Shown in pieces: positions 1-11,100 of a stretch of 64,000 nucleotides of DNA. Below the pieces are notes generated by a model that saw nothing but the letters and a program-made list of their open reading frames with translations, ran no database searches and was not told where the DNA came from. Every line of letters begins with the position of its first letter. Within the stretch, counting starts at the first letter, position 1. Where the stretch lies: contig JAEWAF010000040.1 in assembly GCA_023391815.1 (NCBI GenBank), positions 35,939 through 99,938 on the forward strand. Direction: 5' to 3'. A program made the translations under genes and the position numbers. The stretch comes from Pseudomonadota bacterium. Its GTDB lineage: Bacteria > Pseudomonadota > Gammaproteobacteria > Steroidobacterales > Steroidobacteraceae.

Positions 1-264
1 TTCCAGCAGCGGCACCTTCTGGGTATAGCTCTTGTCCTCACCGGCCGGCTGCAGGCCGGCCTGACGGAACTGCGAGGTTACGTACGCCGCGGCGATGTCG
101 TAGCCGCGCGAAGCGGTGGCGCGCCCTTCCAGCAGATCGGCTGCAAGAAATTCCACGTGACTGCGGATGGCGTCGGGCTGGACCTCGCTCCACGGGCCGC
201 GGTCGGCCGCTTGCAGCGGCCCGACGGCGAGCAAAAACAGCAGGAATCCAGGCAATCCGCGCAT
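1..264 (-). CDS. M28-family metallopeptidase, N-terminal part only
   Basis: The gene runs off the left edge, so only the first 88 codons are present. Translation from the ATG at 264 gives a hydrophobic signal peptide (about residues 1-20, ending near LQAAD). It is followed by a segment of the type IRSHVEFLAADLLEGR...RGYDIAAAYV, with a Gly-Leu-Gln-Pro-Ala-Gly turn. This pattern is characteristic of the start of exported M28 aminopeptidase-like zinc peptidases, in which it precedes the PA and catalytic domains. The zinc ligands lie outside the window, so activity cannot be judged. The gene is divergent from the NlpC/P60 gene. The ribosome binding site is weak (ACGAGACATC before ATG). Confidence 0.72.
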   Translation of the reverse strand, partial: MRGLPGFLLFLLAVGPLQAADRGPWSEVQPDAIRSHVEFLAADLLEGRATASRGYDIAAAYVTSQFRQAGLQPAGEDKSYTQKVPLLE

Positions 265-504
265 GATGTCTCGTGAAGCTGGGCGACGGGCGCAACAGTA
301 TCACTGACGCGAGTGTTTCGCTGGCGCGGCCGGTTTTGGAGAGGTCGCTGCCGTCCTAGGCTCTACTGGATCGCGACGCTGCCGGGGTCCCGCGATCGAG
401 CGGAGCGGAGTTGTGGGGCGCCGTCGCGTGCCGCGCCAGTTCATTCGGTATTCAGTGGTTGGCACTTAGCTTCGAGCTTAGGCATTCTTCTGGGCGGTAT
501 CGCT

Positions 505-1101
505 ATGAACCGCACGCAAGTTTTCAAATCGAGCGCCGTTCGGTCGGCACGACGCCGGGATCCGGTCATGGCCGAAGACCGTGCCCGCTCCGTTGCGACT
601 CGAGCCGCGTCTTCAGCGCTCTGGTTGGCGATGATCGGAGCGAGCCTCACTCTGCAGGGGTGCGCTGTGCCGCAGCCCTATGTGTCGCCGACGCCCACGA
701 CCTCGACTCTCCGCCCGCCGGTCGCGCCAGCGACTACTGTGGGCAATGAGGTGGCGATTCGTGCGATCTCGTTGTTAGGCTCGCCGTACCAATGGGGCGG
801 GAATGGACCGACCTCGTTCGATTGCAGCGGGCTGGTGCGCTTTATCCACGATCAGCTGGGAATATCCACGCCGCGAACCGCGGCCGAACAGTACTCCGCC
901 GCGACACCGGTCCCGCTGAACGAGCTCGAGCCCGGCGATCTACTGTTCTTTCGAATCAAAGGCCGCATCTCGCACGTGGCGATTTACACCGGCGAGGGCC
1001 GCTTCGTGCACGCCCCACAGACCGGCCGGCCGGTCGAGCTGCGAACGCTCGACGACGACTTCTACCGCCCGCGCCTCGCCGGCGCGGGCCGATTGTTCTA
1101 A
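505..1101 (+). CDS. NlpC/P60-family lipoprotein peptidase
   Basis: This is a probable outer-membrane-anchored peptidoglycan endopeptidase. With the ATG at 505 it is 198 residues long. A hydrophobic segment ends in the lipobox LQGC, giving a lipidated Cys near residue 53. The C-terminal NlpC/P60 domain shows the family triad: Cys107 in FDCSGL, His157 in SHVAIY and His169 in FVHAP. Such enzymes usually cleave the stem peptide between D-Glu and diaminopimelate. The in-frame ATG at 568 (MAEDRARS...) gives a more ordinary lipoprotein signal peptide and may be the true start; neither start has a strong Shine-Dalgarno sequence. It stands alone, convergent with acs. Confidence 0.88.
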   Translation: MNRTQVFKSSAVRSARRRDPVMAEDRARSVATRAASSALWLAMIGASLTLQGCAVPQPYVSPTPTTSTLRPPVAPATTVGNEVAIRAISLLGSPYQWGGNGPTSFDCSGLVRFIHDQLGISTPRTAAEQYSAATPVPLNELEPGDLLFFRIKGRISHVAIYTGEGRFVHAPQTGRPVELRTLDDDFYRPRLAGAGRLF

Positions 1102-1211
1102 CGCCGCGAACAAATAGATGCCCACTGGCCCACCGCGCTCAGACCGCGCGGGAGGGGCGACTGTTCTAAAGCGACCAGATAAACAGCTTCAATGACCGTT
1201 GCGGGCGAGGC

Positions 1212-1234
1212 CGCCGCGCCTGGGTGGCGCGGCG
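1212..1234. terminator. GC-rich hairpin between convergent genes
   Basis: A perfect 9-bp stem (CGCCGCGCC, loop TGGGT, GGCGCGGCG) lies between the convergent NlpC/P60 and acs genes. No T-run follows on either strand, so a terminator role is inferred from position only. Confidence 0.3.
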
Positions 1235-1253
1235 TTGTGGAGACGCGGCCGAA

Positions 1254-3275
<2,022 letters not shown>

Positions 3276-3289
3276 GTGAACCGCCGGCT

Positions 3290-3724
3290 TCAGTGGCGTG
3301 GTGGCAGATTGGCTAATGCGGCGCGGACTTTGTCGGCGTGCCGGGCGAGCAGGTCCTTATCGGCCCAGTCCCGGTTGTGACCGCGGATTTCCTTGCCGTT
3401 GTAACAAGGCAGGATGTGGAAATGAATATGGAACACGGTCTGACCCGCCGCCGGCTCGTTGAATTGAATGATGCGCATGCCGTCGGGCTTGAACGCCTGC
3501 TGCACGCCGCGCGCGACGTGCTGAGTCGCCTTGATCAGATCGGCGAGCGCGTCCGGTGCGATGTCGAAGAGATTGCGCGCTTCGACTTTCGGAATCACCA
3601 GCGTGTGGCCGTCCGACTGCGGCATGGCGTCCATGAAGGACAATGCCGTCGCGTCCTCGTAGACCTTGAACGACGGAATCTCGCCGCGCAGGATTTTTGC
3701 GAACACATTGTTTGTATCGTACAT
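3290..3724 (-). CDS. HIT-family nucleotide hydrolase
   Basis: This 144-residue histidine-triad protein has the signature HIHFHILP, with the three histidines at 99, 101 and 103. The family hydrolyses nucleoside phosphoramidates or adenylates, such as AMP-lysine or aminoacyl-AMP. The opening (MYDTNNVFAKILRGEIPS) is typical of the bacterial Hint branch. A strong Shine-Dalgarno sequence (AGGAGG) lies 5 bases before the ATG. It is 8 bp downstream of the DUF4404 gene and 14 bp upstream of acs. Co-expression with an enzyme that forms acetyl-AMP is suggestive, but a functional link is only inferred. Confidence 0.95.
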   Translation of the reverse strand: MYDTNNVFAKILRGEIPSFKVYEDATALSFMDAMPQSDGHTLVIPKVEARNLFDIAPDALADLIKATQHVARGVQQAFKPDGMRIIQFNEPAAGQTVFHIHFHILPCYNGKEIRGHNRDWADKDLLARHADKVRAALANLPPRH

Positions 3725-3732
3725 CGCGCCTC

Positions 3733-4002
3733 CTAAATGCCGGCTTTGGCGAGCGCGTCGATGAGCTGACGCACGGCGGTGCCGACGGCCGGATGCTCGG
3801 CTTCGAAGCTCACCGCGAGCTGTTCGAGCCGGTCGGTGAGCGGGTGATCTTCGTTGTCGAGCGATGCCGCGCCCAGCAGACGCGTCAGATCGCTGAGCAG
3901 GAGCATGAGCGATTCGCGCGTGCGGGCGTCGATCGCGTTGCGGTCGAGCTGCTCGAGCCTGGCGTGCAGGGCGAGGATATGTTGCTGGATATCTTGATTC
4001 AC
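3733..4002 (-). CDS. DUF4404-family small protein
   Basis: This is an 89-residue, mostly helical acidic protein with no signal peptide or membrane segment. The pattern of an N-terminal heptad-like helix (HILALHARLEQL) followed by HPLTDRLEQLAVSFEAEHP resembles the DUF4404 family, whose function is unknown. The start is a GTG at 4002 with GGAGAG a few bases upstream. It sits between the exported DUF4412-like gene and the HIT gene on the minus strand and is probably in the same transcript. Confidence 0.85.
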   Translation of the reverse strand: MNQDIQQHILALHARLEQLDRNAIDARTRESLMLLLSDLTRLLGAASLDNEDHPLTDRLEQLAVSFEAEHPAVGTAVRQLIDALAKAGI

Positions 4003-4033
4003 TGACTCTCTCCGTTGCGCGTTCCGCTCGATG

Positions 4034-4813
4034 TTAGCGCGGCGCCATCATGTCTCTTTTGGTATATCCGGCCGGAATCTCGAACAGCGATGCCGCGAGC
4101 GTCTCGGAGCCGATGTTGCTCAGACTGGTCTCGTTTTGCGGCTTGCCGCCGACGAAGTGCCGGCTGACGACCGGAATGCCGCCGAGCGCCTCGAAGTTCT
4201 GGATCTGTTTCTGCGCCATCTGTTTCAGCCACGGCGCGTCCATGCTGGTCATCATATCGTTCACCAGCGCCGACATCTTCCTGGCGGACGCCATCAGCTC
4301 CGCCGAGCCTTTCAATGCGTTGGCCGGCACCACGCACAGCTCGTCGGTGAGCACGCCGGCTTCGCGCACTTCGACATAAGTACAGCCATAGCCGTTGACC
4401 TTGTCATTACGTGAGGTGCGCTTGATTTCCGGTGCCGGCTGGCCTTCGCCGCTGGGGATCTTGGCGCCGAGCATCTTCTCCAGCTGCGCGCGCTGCTCCG
4501 GTGTCATGGTTTTCATGCGCTCCTGGAGCATCTGCAACGCCGGGTTGAGCTGCTCGGCCATGCGCTTCATCGAGGCGCGATCCATGGCGATGTAACTCTT
4601 GTCCTTGTGGTTGATCGCATAGATCGTTTCGTCCCGGAAGATCAAGGTCGACTCGTTCGGCTGCGATTCAACGCGCATCATGCCGTCCTGAGCCCACGTG
4701 TTGATGGTGCTGGCGCGGCCGCCGGACAAATCGCGGCTGATGGTCTCGAGCTTGGTCCCGGCGTGCGCGGCGGTGGCCGTCAGCAGGAGCAACGGCAGTG
4801 TGCGGACGAGCAT
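4034..4813 (-). CDS. exported DUF4412-like protein
   Basis: This 259-residue protein has a clear Sec signal peptide (MLVRTLPLLLLTATAAHAG) and a predicted periplasmic mature part. The beta-rich N-terminal half (GGRASTINTWAQDGMMRVES, then a YAINHKDKSY segment) followed by a MATxxQ-like helical stretch fits DUF4412/LolA-like periplasmic proteins; the function is unknown. Three cysteines are visible, two of them in the mature middle region. The start chosen is the ATG at 4813 because AGGAGG lies 9 bases upstream. A longer start at 4831 would place that Shine-Dalgarno inside the gene. It lies 46 bp downstream of hrpB and 31 bp upstream of the DUF4404 gene. Confidence 0.85.
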   Translation of the reverse strand: MLVRTLPLLLLTATAAHAGTKLETISRDLSGGRASTINTWAQDGMMRVESQPNESTLIFRDETIYAINHKDKSYIAMDRASMKRMAEQLNPALQMLQERMKTMTPEQRAQLEKMLGAKIPSGEGQPAPEIKRTSRNDKVNGYGCTYVEVREAGVLTDELCVVPANALKGSAELMASARKMSALVNDMMTSMDAPWLKQMAQKQIQNFEALGGIPVVSRHFVGGKPQNETSLSNIGSETLAASLFEIPAGYTKRDMMAPR

Positions 4814-4859
4814 GGAGGTCCCTCCTGACATGAGCCGATTCTACCCGCTCGAGGCCGGT

Positions 4860-7406
4860 TCAGCGCGGCCGGGGCTTGGCGCGAGCGGTCGCCTGGGCGG
4901 TAAGGGGATCGTCCGGCCAATAATGCTTGGGATAGCGGCCCTTGAGCTCCTTTTTTACGTCCAGATAACCGCGGGCCCAGAAGCTCACCAGGTCGCGCGT
5001 GACCTGCACCGGACGGTGGGCGGGCGAGAGCAGCTGGAGCGTGAGTGGTACGCGGCCTTCCGCGACCGTCGGTGTTTCATGCATGCCGAACACCTCTTGC
5101 AGCCGAACGGCGACAGTCGGTGATTCTTCGGTGTAATCGATGGGAATGCGCGAGCCGCTCGGCACGGCCAGATGTGTGGGCGCGAACGATTCGAGTCGTT
5201 GCTGCGCGTTCCAGTCGAGCAGGGACAGGAGGATGTCGTGCAACTCCAGACGCGCCAGATGATCGCGTCGGCTCATGTCGTTGAGCCACGGGGCCAGCCA
5301 TTCATCGAGATGTTCCATCAGTGCCGCATCGCTCACGTCCGGCCAGGGGACCGGGGCGCGCTCGTCGAATCGTTTCGCGAATATCAACCGCGTCTGGAGC
5401 GCGCGGGCAGGTTTGGTCCACGGCAGAGCGCCGAGCCCGAGCTCACGAACGCCTGCCAGCATGGCCTCCAGCATCCGGGTTGGATCGGGCCTGTCGATTC
5501 GACGTTCGTATAATTTCAACGCGCCGAGCCATCGTTCATCCTGAGCCACCACGCTTTGTTCGCGTGAGTCCCACTCGAAGCGCTCGCGATGCTCGATCTG
5601 CCGGCTGAAGTCGGCTTCGAGCAGCTCGCGGGTGAGCGGGGCCGCGAGCCGGATCATCGCCTCACGATCGCCGGCATCGAGATCGGCGACCACGAGAAAC
5701 TCGGCCCGAGCCAGGCTTTGCGCCGGCGGCAACTGCGCGCCGCGCCCGCTCGATAACAAATATCGTCCGCCGGCCCCGCGCGACTGAGCGATACGGTCGG
5801 GATAAGCCAGCGCGAGCAGGCGGCCGACGTCGTAGTCGCCGAGCTTCGTGTTGTCATGGCGCGGTTGTTCGAGCTGGCGTGCAAGCAGATCGATACTTCG
5901 CAGCGCTCGTTGTTTCGCGCCTTGATCGATGGACACATTGACGGGAAGGCTGCGCTCGCCGCGCAACGCTTCGACACGGAAGCGCAGGTCGACGTTTCTA
6001 TCCTGACCTTGCGTACGCAGTAGATCGCGCTCGCCGAGCGCGGCCGCGATTTGCAACGCCGTGGTCTGTAATCCCAACTCCGCGCCTCTCACGATCATGT
6101 GCGCGAGTCGAGGATGCGTTGCCATTCTTGCCAGCGCGCGACCATGTTCCGTCACGCGACCATCGGCGGAGATGGCTTCGAGCGAACGGAGCAAATCGCG
6201 AGCCTGCGCAAATGTCGCCGAGGGAGGCGGATCGAGCCAACGTAACGCGGATGGATCGGCGATTCCCCAGTTCGCCAGCTCCAACGCCAACGGCGCCAGA
6301 TCCGCGCCGACGATTTCCGGTGATGTTTGCGCCGGTAGCGCTGCATGTTCGACTTCGCTCCAGAGTCGATAACACACGCCCGCCTGAATTCGGCCCGCGC
6401 GACCCCGGCGCTGATCGGCCGAGGCGCGAGAAATGCTGCCGAGCTCGAGCCGCCCCATGCCGGTCGCGGGATCGAAACGCGAGCGCCGTTCCTGGCCACT
6501 GTCGACCACGATGCGAACGCCTTCGATGGTGAGACTGGTTTCGGCGATGTTGGTCGCGAGCACGATCTTGCGCTCGCCGCCCCGACTGGGCTGGATGGCG
6601 GCGTCTTGTTCTTGCGGCGACAACTCGCCGAACAGTGGCAACACTCTCACGCCCGCTGGCAGCGATGTTTCTTCCAGAAACCGCTGCGCGCGACGAATCT
6701 CTCCCTGGCCCGGAAGAAACGCGAGCACATCGCCGGGCTCGGCATCGATGGCGCGCACGATGGTTCGAGCGACGATCTGCGCCATATCTTCGTACTGGGG
6801 GCGAGAGCCCCGGACATCGAGACGTTCGCGATAATGCGTCGTCACTGGAAATGCGCGACCCTCGGCGGTAACGACCGGCGCATCGCCAAGCAACTTTGCG
6901 ACGGCTGCGCCGTCGAGCGTTGCGGACATGACCAGCAGACGCAGATCCTCGCGCACCGTCTCCTGAGCATCGAGGCACAGCGCGAGGCCGAGATCGGCAT
7001 TCAGGCTGCGCTCGTGGAACTCATCGAAAATCACCAGCGCGACGCCTTCCAGCGTCGGGTCGCGTTGCAGCCAGCGCGTCAGAATGCCTTCGGTTACGAC
7101 TTCGATGCGCGTGTCCTTGCTCACCTTGGTTTCGAGCCGCGTACGAAAGCCGACCGTGCGACCCACCGGCTCGCCCAACGTCTGCGCCATGCGAGTGGCG
7201 ACAGCGCGGGCCGCGAGCCGTCGTGGCTCGAGCATCACGATGCGAGCGTCAGCGCGCCAGGGCTCATTCAGCAAGGCGAGCGGCACACCGGTCGATTTAC
7301 CGGCGCCGGGCGGGGCCTGCAGGACCACGTTGCGATGTTCGAGCAACGCGTGCCGCAGGGCGGGCAGCGCTTGTTCGATGGGCAGAAGACTGGCTGGACG
7401 GTTCAC
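4860..7406 (-). CDS. hrpB: ATP-dependent RNA helicase HrpB
   Basis: This 848-residue DEAH-type helicase shows Walker A APPGAGKST (residues 31-39), the family-specific DEFH box (128-131), the SAT motif in VMSATLDG, and the HA2/OB and HrpB C-terminal regions. Family length is about 800-850 residues, so the gene is complete. HrpB is widespread in Proteobacteria; its RNA substrate is poorly defined. The start is a GTG at 7406; no ATG is available upstream of the conserved region. It heads the minus-strand run towards acs and is divergent from the serine hydrolase gene. Confidence 0.96.
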   Translation of the reverse strand: MNRPASLLPIEQALPALRHALLEHRNVVLQAPPGAGKSTGVPLALLNEPWRADARIVMLEPRRLAARAVATRMAQTLGEPVGRTVGFRTRLETKVSKDTRIEVVTEGILTRWLQRDPTLEGVALVIFDEFHERSLNADLGLALCLDAQETVREDLRLLVMSATLDGAAVAKLLGDAPVVTAEGRAFPVTTHYRERLDVRGSRPQYEDMAQIVARTIVRAIDAEPGDVLAFLPGQGEIRRAQRFLEETSLPAGVRVLPLFGELSPQEQDAAIQPSRGGERKIVLATNIAETSLTIEGVRIVVDSGQERRSRFDPATGMGRLELGSISRASADQRRGRAGRIQAGVCYRLWSEVEHAALPAQTSPEIVGADLAPLALELANWGIADPSALRWLDPPPSATFAQARDLLRSLEAISADGRVTEHGRALARMATHPRLAHMIVRGAELGLQTTALQIAAALGERDLLRTQGQDRNVDLRFRVEALRGERSLPVNVSIDQGAKQRALRSIDLLARQLEQPRHDNTKLGDYDVGRLLALAYPDRIAQSRGAGGRYLLSSGRGAQLPPAQSLARAEFLVVADLDAGDREAMIRLAAPLTRELLEADFSRQIEHRERFEWDSREQSVVAQDERWLGALKLYERRIDRPDPTRMLEAMLAGVRELGLGALPWTKPARALQTRLIFAKRFDERAPVPWPDVSDAALMEHLDEWLAPWLNDMSRRDHLARLELHDILLSLLDWNAQQRLESFAPTHLAVPSGSRIPIDYTEESPTVAVRLQEVFGMHETPTVAEGRVPLTLQLLSPAHRPVQVTRDLVSFWARGYLDVKKELKGRYPKHYWPDDPLTAQATARAKPRPR

Positions 7407-7525
7407 GCCGGCATTTTATCGAAAGCCTGGTCCGACCTGCGAAATCCGCACGCCTCGGGCCGCGCGGTTCCTTTCGGCGTCGGCCTGTGACTACACTCAG
7501 CGCCTCTAACAATCAGGGAGGAAGC

Positions 7526-8779
7526 ATGATGTTCGCACGTCGTTTCTTCTGTTCGTTGCTGCTCGCGTTCGTCGTAGGCGTCGTCGGAGCCGCGGATCTC
7601 GGCACCGCCCGACCCGAAGCCGTCGGCATGTCGTCGCAGCGACTCAATCGACTGACAACGCAGATGAAAGCGCTCGCCGACCGCGGTGACGTGTCGGGCG
7701 TCGTGACCATGGTCGCGAGGAAAGGCAAGGTCGTGCATCTGGAAGCGGCCGGCAAGCGCGAGCTGGAGACCGGCACGCCCATGCGCAAGGACTCGATCTT
7801 TCGCATCTATTCCATGACCAAGCCTGTCACCGGCGTCGCCATGATGATCCTGTTCGAGCAGGGCAAGTGGCAGCTGAACGACCCCGTATCCAAATACATT
7901 CCGGAATTCGCCGATCTGAAGGTCGCGAAAGTCGATGCCGCCAGCGGCGCGGTCACGACCGTGCCCAGCAATCATCCGATGACCATGCGCGAGCTGATGT
8001 CACATTCGGGCGGTCTCACCTATGGCTTCTTCGGCGGCACCGCGGTCGACAAGCATTACGTCGAGAACAACGTATTCGATCAGACTCAGCCCATGCGGAC
8101 TTTCATCGAGCGCCTGGCCAAGGCGCCGCTGTTGTTCCAGCCCGGCGAGCGCTGGCATTACAGCGTCTCGGTGGATGTGCAGGGCTACCTGGTCGAGAAA
8201 CTGTCGGGCCAGACGTTTCCTGAGTTCCTGCAGCAGCACGTGTTCGGACCGTTGCAGATGGTGGACACGGCGTTTTACGTACCGGCCGCGAAGATGAGTC
8301 GCTTGGTCGAGTTCTATTACCGCGGCAAGGACGGCAAGAGCGTCAAGCATCCGAATGTCGCCGATTATTCCAAGCCGCCGGTGTTTGCTTCCGGCGGCGG
8401 CGGCCTGGTGTCGACTGCCAGCGACTACATGCGCTTCTGCCAGATGTTGCTCAATGGCGGCACGCTGGATGGTCAGCGCATCCTGTCGCCGCTCAGTGTG
8501 AAGCTCATGCGTACCAACATGCTTCCCGACTCGGCGCGCACCATGGGGCCGGGCACCGGCTTCGGTCTGGATTTCGCGGTGGTCGAAGATCCGGCGGCTG
8601 CCGGCGGTTATGGCGGCGAAGGCACTTATTTCTGGGGCGGTTACGCGGGCACGTGGTTCTGGATCGATCCGGTCTATCAGCTGATCGTGGTCGGCATGAT
8701 CCAGCAGCGCGGCGATGACGTGCCCGATCTGCGCGCGTTGTCTCGATCGCTCACCTACCAGGCGATCGTCGAAGAGTAG
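7526..8779 (+). CDS. serine hydrolase, class C beta-lactamase fold
   Basis: This 417-residue exported protein belongs to the beta-lactamase/esterase (PF00144-type) family. The signal peptide covers about residues 1-22 (MMFARRFFCSLLLAFVVGVVGA). The nucleophile motif SMTK is at 96-99 and a YSV motif is visible in ERWHYSVSVD. Proteins of this kind are usually esterases or D-aminopeptidases rather than true beta-lactamases, and the substrate is unknown. The start is fixed by the strong GGGAGGAAGC Shine-Dalgarno just before the ATG at 7526. It is monocistronic, with its promoter in the 119-bp gap shared with hrpB, where TACACT at 7492-7497 is a candidate -10. Confidence 0.92.
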   Translation: MMFARRFFCSLLLAFVVGVVGAADLGTARPEAVGMSSQRLNRLTTQMKALADRGDVSGVVTMVARKGKVVHLEAAGKRELETGTPMRKDSIFRIYSMTKPVTGVAMMILFEQGKWQLNDPVSKYIPEFADLKVAKVDAASGAVTTVPSNHPMTMRELMSHSGGLTYGFFGGTAVDKHYVENNVFDQTQPMRTFIERLAKAPLLFQPGERWHYSVSVDVQGYLVEKLSGQTFPEFLQQHVFGPLQMVDTAFYVPAAKMSRLVEFYYRGKDGKSVKHPNVADYSKPPVFASGGGGLVSTASDYMRFCQMLLNGGTLDGQRILSPLSVKLMRTNMLPDSARTMGPGTGFGLDFAVVEDPAAAGGYGGEGTYFWGGYAGTWFWIDPVYQLIVVGMIQQRGDDVPDLRALSRSLTYQAIVEE

Positions 8780-9046
8780 CCCCGCACCAGGCTTAACCGG
8801 GAGCAGGCACTTCCGGGCGGAATTTCGCTCGGAAGCTGTCACTATATTGCCTCCCTCGGCAGCTCGCGTCCGCCTTCAACGTTCCTGACAACTTCGTAAG
8901 GTGCTGGTCATGTTTCGGTGCCGGCGATTGGGCTATGGTCCGCCATGGGCGCGTGCTCATGCGGTTGATCGGGCAAGCGCCGACACAGTTGACGGGTCGG
9001 GTGCCGTCGAGCGGAGGGTCGTGTTCTTTTGCGCCATAGCGATGCC

Positions 9047-9736
9047 ATGAAAGTTCTGATCGTGGAAGACGAGCCCAAGACGGCCGATTATCTCGAGCGA
9101 GGTCTGCGTGAGCAGGGCTACGTCGTGGACGTCGCGCGCGATGGGCTCGACGGTAAACACATGGCGCTCGAATACGAGTACGACGTGATCGTGCTCGACG
9201 TGATGTTGCCGGGCACGGACGGCTTCTCCGTGCTGCATGCGTTACGCGAGCAGCGCCAGACACCGGTGATCATGTTGACAGCGCGCGATCGCGTCGATGA
9301 TCGCGTTCGGGGCTTGCGCGAAGGAGCGGACGACTATCTGGTCAAACCGTTCTCGTTCCTGGAGCTCGTCGCGCGCTTGCAGGCGTTGACTCGTCGCAGT
9401 CGCGGCCAGGAAGCCATGCAGCTGCGCATCGCGGATCTGCAAATCGATCTGTTGGCTCGCAAGGCCTGGCGCAACGGCCAGCGCCTGGACCTCACCGCGA
9501 AAGAGTTTGCTTTGCTCGCCGCGCTCGCGCGTCGCAAAGGCGAGATTCTTTCCAAGACCACCATCGCCGAGCTGGTGTGGGATGTGAATTTCGATAGCGA
9601 CACCAACGTCGTCGAAGTGGCGGTGAAACGGCTGCGCAGTAAGCTCGACGATCCGTTCAAGCCGACGTTGCTGCACACGGTGCGTGGCATGGGCTACGTG
9701 CTGGAAGTGCGCGACGACCAGAGCGAGGACGCATGA
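9047..9736 (+). CDS. heavy-metal-type OmpR-family response regulator
   Basis: This 229-residue regulator has an N-terminal receiver domain (acidic pocket EDE at 8-10, phospho-acceptor Asp51 in VLDVMLPG, Lys in YLVKPF) and a C-terminal winged-helix DNA-binding domain with DSDTNVVEVAVKRLRSKL. Sequence style matches the CusR/CopR/IrlR group of copper- or silver-responsive regulators. The ATG at 9047 gives the canonical MKVLIVEDE start. It overlaps the sensor kinase by 4 bases (ATGA), so the two are translationally coupled. No metal efflux or copper-binding genes are nearby, so the inducing signal is uncertain. Confidence 0.93.
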   Translation: MKVLIVEDEPKTADYLERGLREQGYVVDVARDGLDGKHMALEYEYDVIVLDVMLPGTDGFSVLHALREQRQTPVIMLTARDRVDDRVRGLREGADDYLVKPFSFLELVARLQALTRRSRGQEAMQLRIADLQIDLLARKAWRNGQRLDLTAKEFALLAALARRKGEILSKTTIAELVWDVNFDSDTNVVEVAVKRLRSKLDDPFKPTLLHTVRGMGYVLEVRDDQSEDA

Positions 9737-11097
9737 AGCTGTCCATCAGCAAGCGCCTCGCCGCGATGTTCGCGGTCGCCAGCTTCGTCATGCTGGCGGT
9801 GCTGAGCATCGCCATGCATGGGTTGTTGAAGCGCGAGCTGGAGCGCCATCAGGGCAATGAGCTGCACGCGCGTTGGACCATGTACAAGCCTCTCATCATG
9901 CGCAACGACGACGTGGTGCATTGGGAATATGTGCGCACGAAATTCGACAATTCCATTTCCGAGAACAATCGCGTCAGCCTTTGGGTTCAGAGCGACGATC
10001 CGCGCTTCACCTATGGCGCGCCGTTGACCGACGCGCAGCGGCAGGCTTTGGGCACGCATGGCTTCGGGCAGGTCACGCTGCCCGGGCACGAGGCGCCGCT
10101 GAAGACTTATTCGGCGGAGGTCGAAGCGCACGGCGAGCGTCCGCCGGTGCTGTTGACGGTGGGCATCGATTCGACGCCGTTCGTCGAAACGCTGCGCGCA
10201 TTCACGGTCGGTCTGATCGCATTGACGGTCGTGGGCGCGTTGGGCGCGGCAGGGCTTGGGTATTACATCGCGGGCGTTGGCTTGCGACCGGTGGAGCGGC
10301 TGTCGCGCGAAGCGCAGGCGTTGTCGCCGGGTTATCTGTCGCGGCGCTTGCAGACCGATACGCTGGCGCCGGAACTTTCCGAGCTCGCCGACTCTTTCAA
10401 CGGCGCGTTGTCGCGGCTCGAAACGGCATATCAACAGCTCGAGGCCTTCAACGCGGACGTGGCGCATGAATTGCGCACGCCGCTGGGCAACTTGATCGGC
10501 CAAACGCAGGTTACGTTGTCGCGCGAGCGCAGTGTCACGGAACTAAAAGAAGCTTTGCACTCTAACCTTGAGGATCTCGAACGGCTGCGTGGCATCGTCA
10601 ACGACATGCTGTTCCTGGCTCGCGCGGATCGCGGTGAACGCGCGCCGAACCGGGTCGAGGTGTCGATCGCGCAGGAAGTGTCGCACGCCGTCGAGTATCT
10701 GGAGTTCATCTTCGAGGAAGCTGGCGTCCGTGTGCGTATCGAAGGCGATGCGCACGCCAGTATCGAGACTTCTCTGTTTCGGCGCGCTGTAACCAATCTG
10801 TTACAGAACGCCGTCCAGCACGCCCCGCGCGGTGCCGAGATTGTCGTGTTCGTTTTGCAGCAGCCCGGCGCGATTCGGGTCTCTGTACAGAACACCGGCC
10901 CCGGTATCGCGCGGGAGCACCTTTCGAGGTTGTTCGACCGCTTCTATCGCGTCGACAGCTCCCGCAGCGGCAGCCGTGAGAATCACGGCCTCGGCCTCGC
11001 TATCGTTCGCGCGGTCGCCGCCATGCACGGTGGCACCGTCTTCGCGGAGAGCGAGGACGGTGCCACGACGATCGGTTTCACCGTCGCCTCGGCGTGA
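9733..11097 (+). CDS. heavy-metal sensor histidine kinase
   Basis: This 454-residue membrane kinase pairs with the preceding regulator. Two transmembrane segments (about 11-30 and 157-182) flank a 125-residue periplasmic sensor. HAMP follows, then the phospho-acceptor His245 in VAHELRTPLGN, and an ATPase domain with N, G1 (NTGPGIA) and G2 (GLGLAI) boxes. It is closest in design to the CusS/IrlS family. Periplasmic histidines and methionines are sparse compared with true copper sensors, so the metal specificity implied by the family name should be treated as provisional. It ends 3 bp from the convergent SBP-OmpA gene. Confidence 0.93.
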   Translation: MKLSISKRLAAMFAVASFVMLAVLSIAMHGLLKRELERHQGNELHARWTMYKPLIMRNDDVVHWEYVRTKFDNSISENNRVSLWVQSDDPRFTYGAPLTDAQRQALGTHGFGQVTLPGHEAPLKTYSAEVEAHGERPPVLLTVGIDSTPFVETLRAFTVGLIALTVVGALGAAGLGYYIAGVGLRPVERLSREAQALSPGYLSRRLQTDTLAPELSELADSFNGALSRLETAYQQLEAFNADVAHELRTPLGNLIGQTQVTLSRERSVTELKEALHSNLEDLERLRGIVNDMLFLARADRGERAPNRVEVSIAQEVSHAVEYLEFIFEEAGVRVRIEGDAHASIETSLFRRAVTNLLQNAVQHAPRGAEIVVFVLQQPGAIRVSVQNTGPGIAREHLSRLFDRFYRVDSSRSGSRENHGLGLAIVRAVAAMHGGTVFAESEDGATTIGFTVASA

Positions 11098-11100
11098 CGC

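Noticed and set aside
6345..7490. A 381-codon plus-strand frame opposite hrpB
   Set aside because: It is a shadow of the helicase gene, whose motifs are all present on the minus strand.
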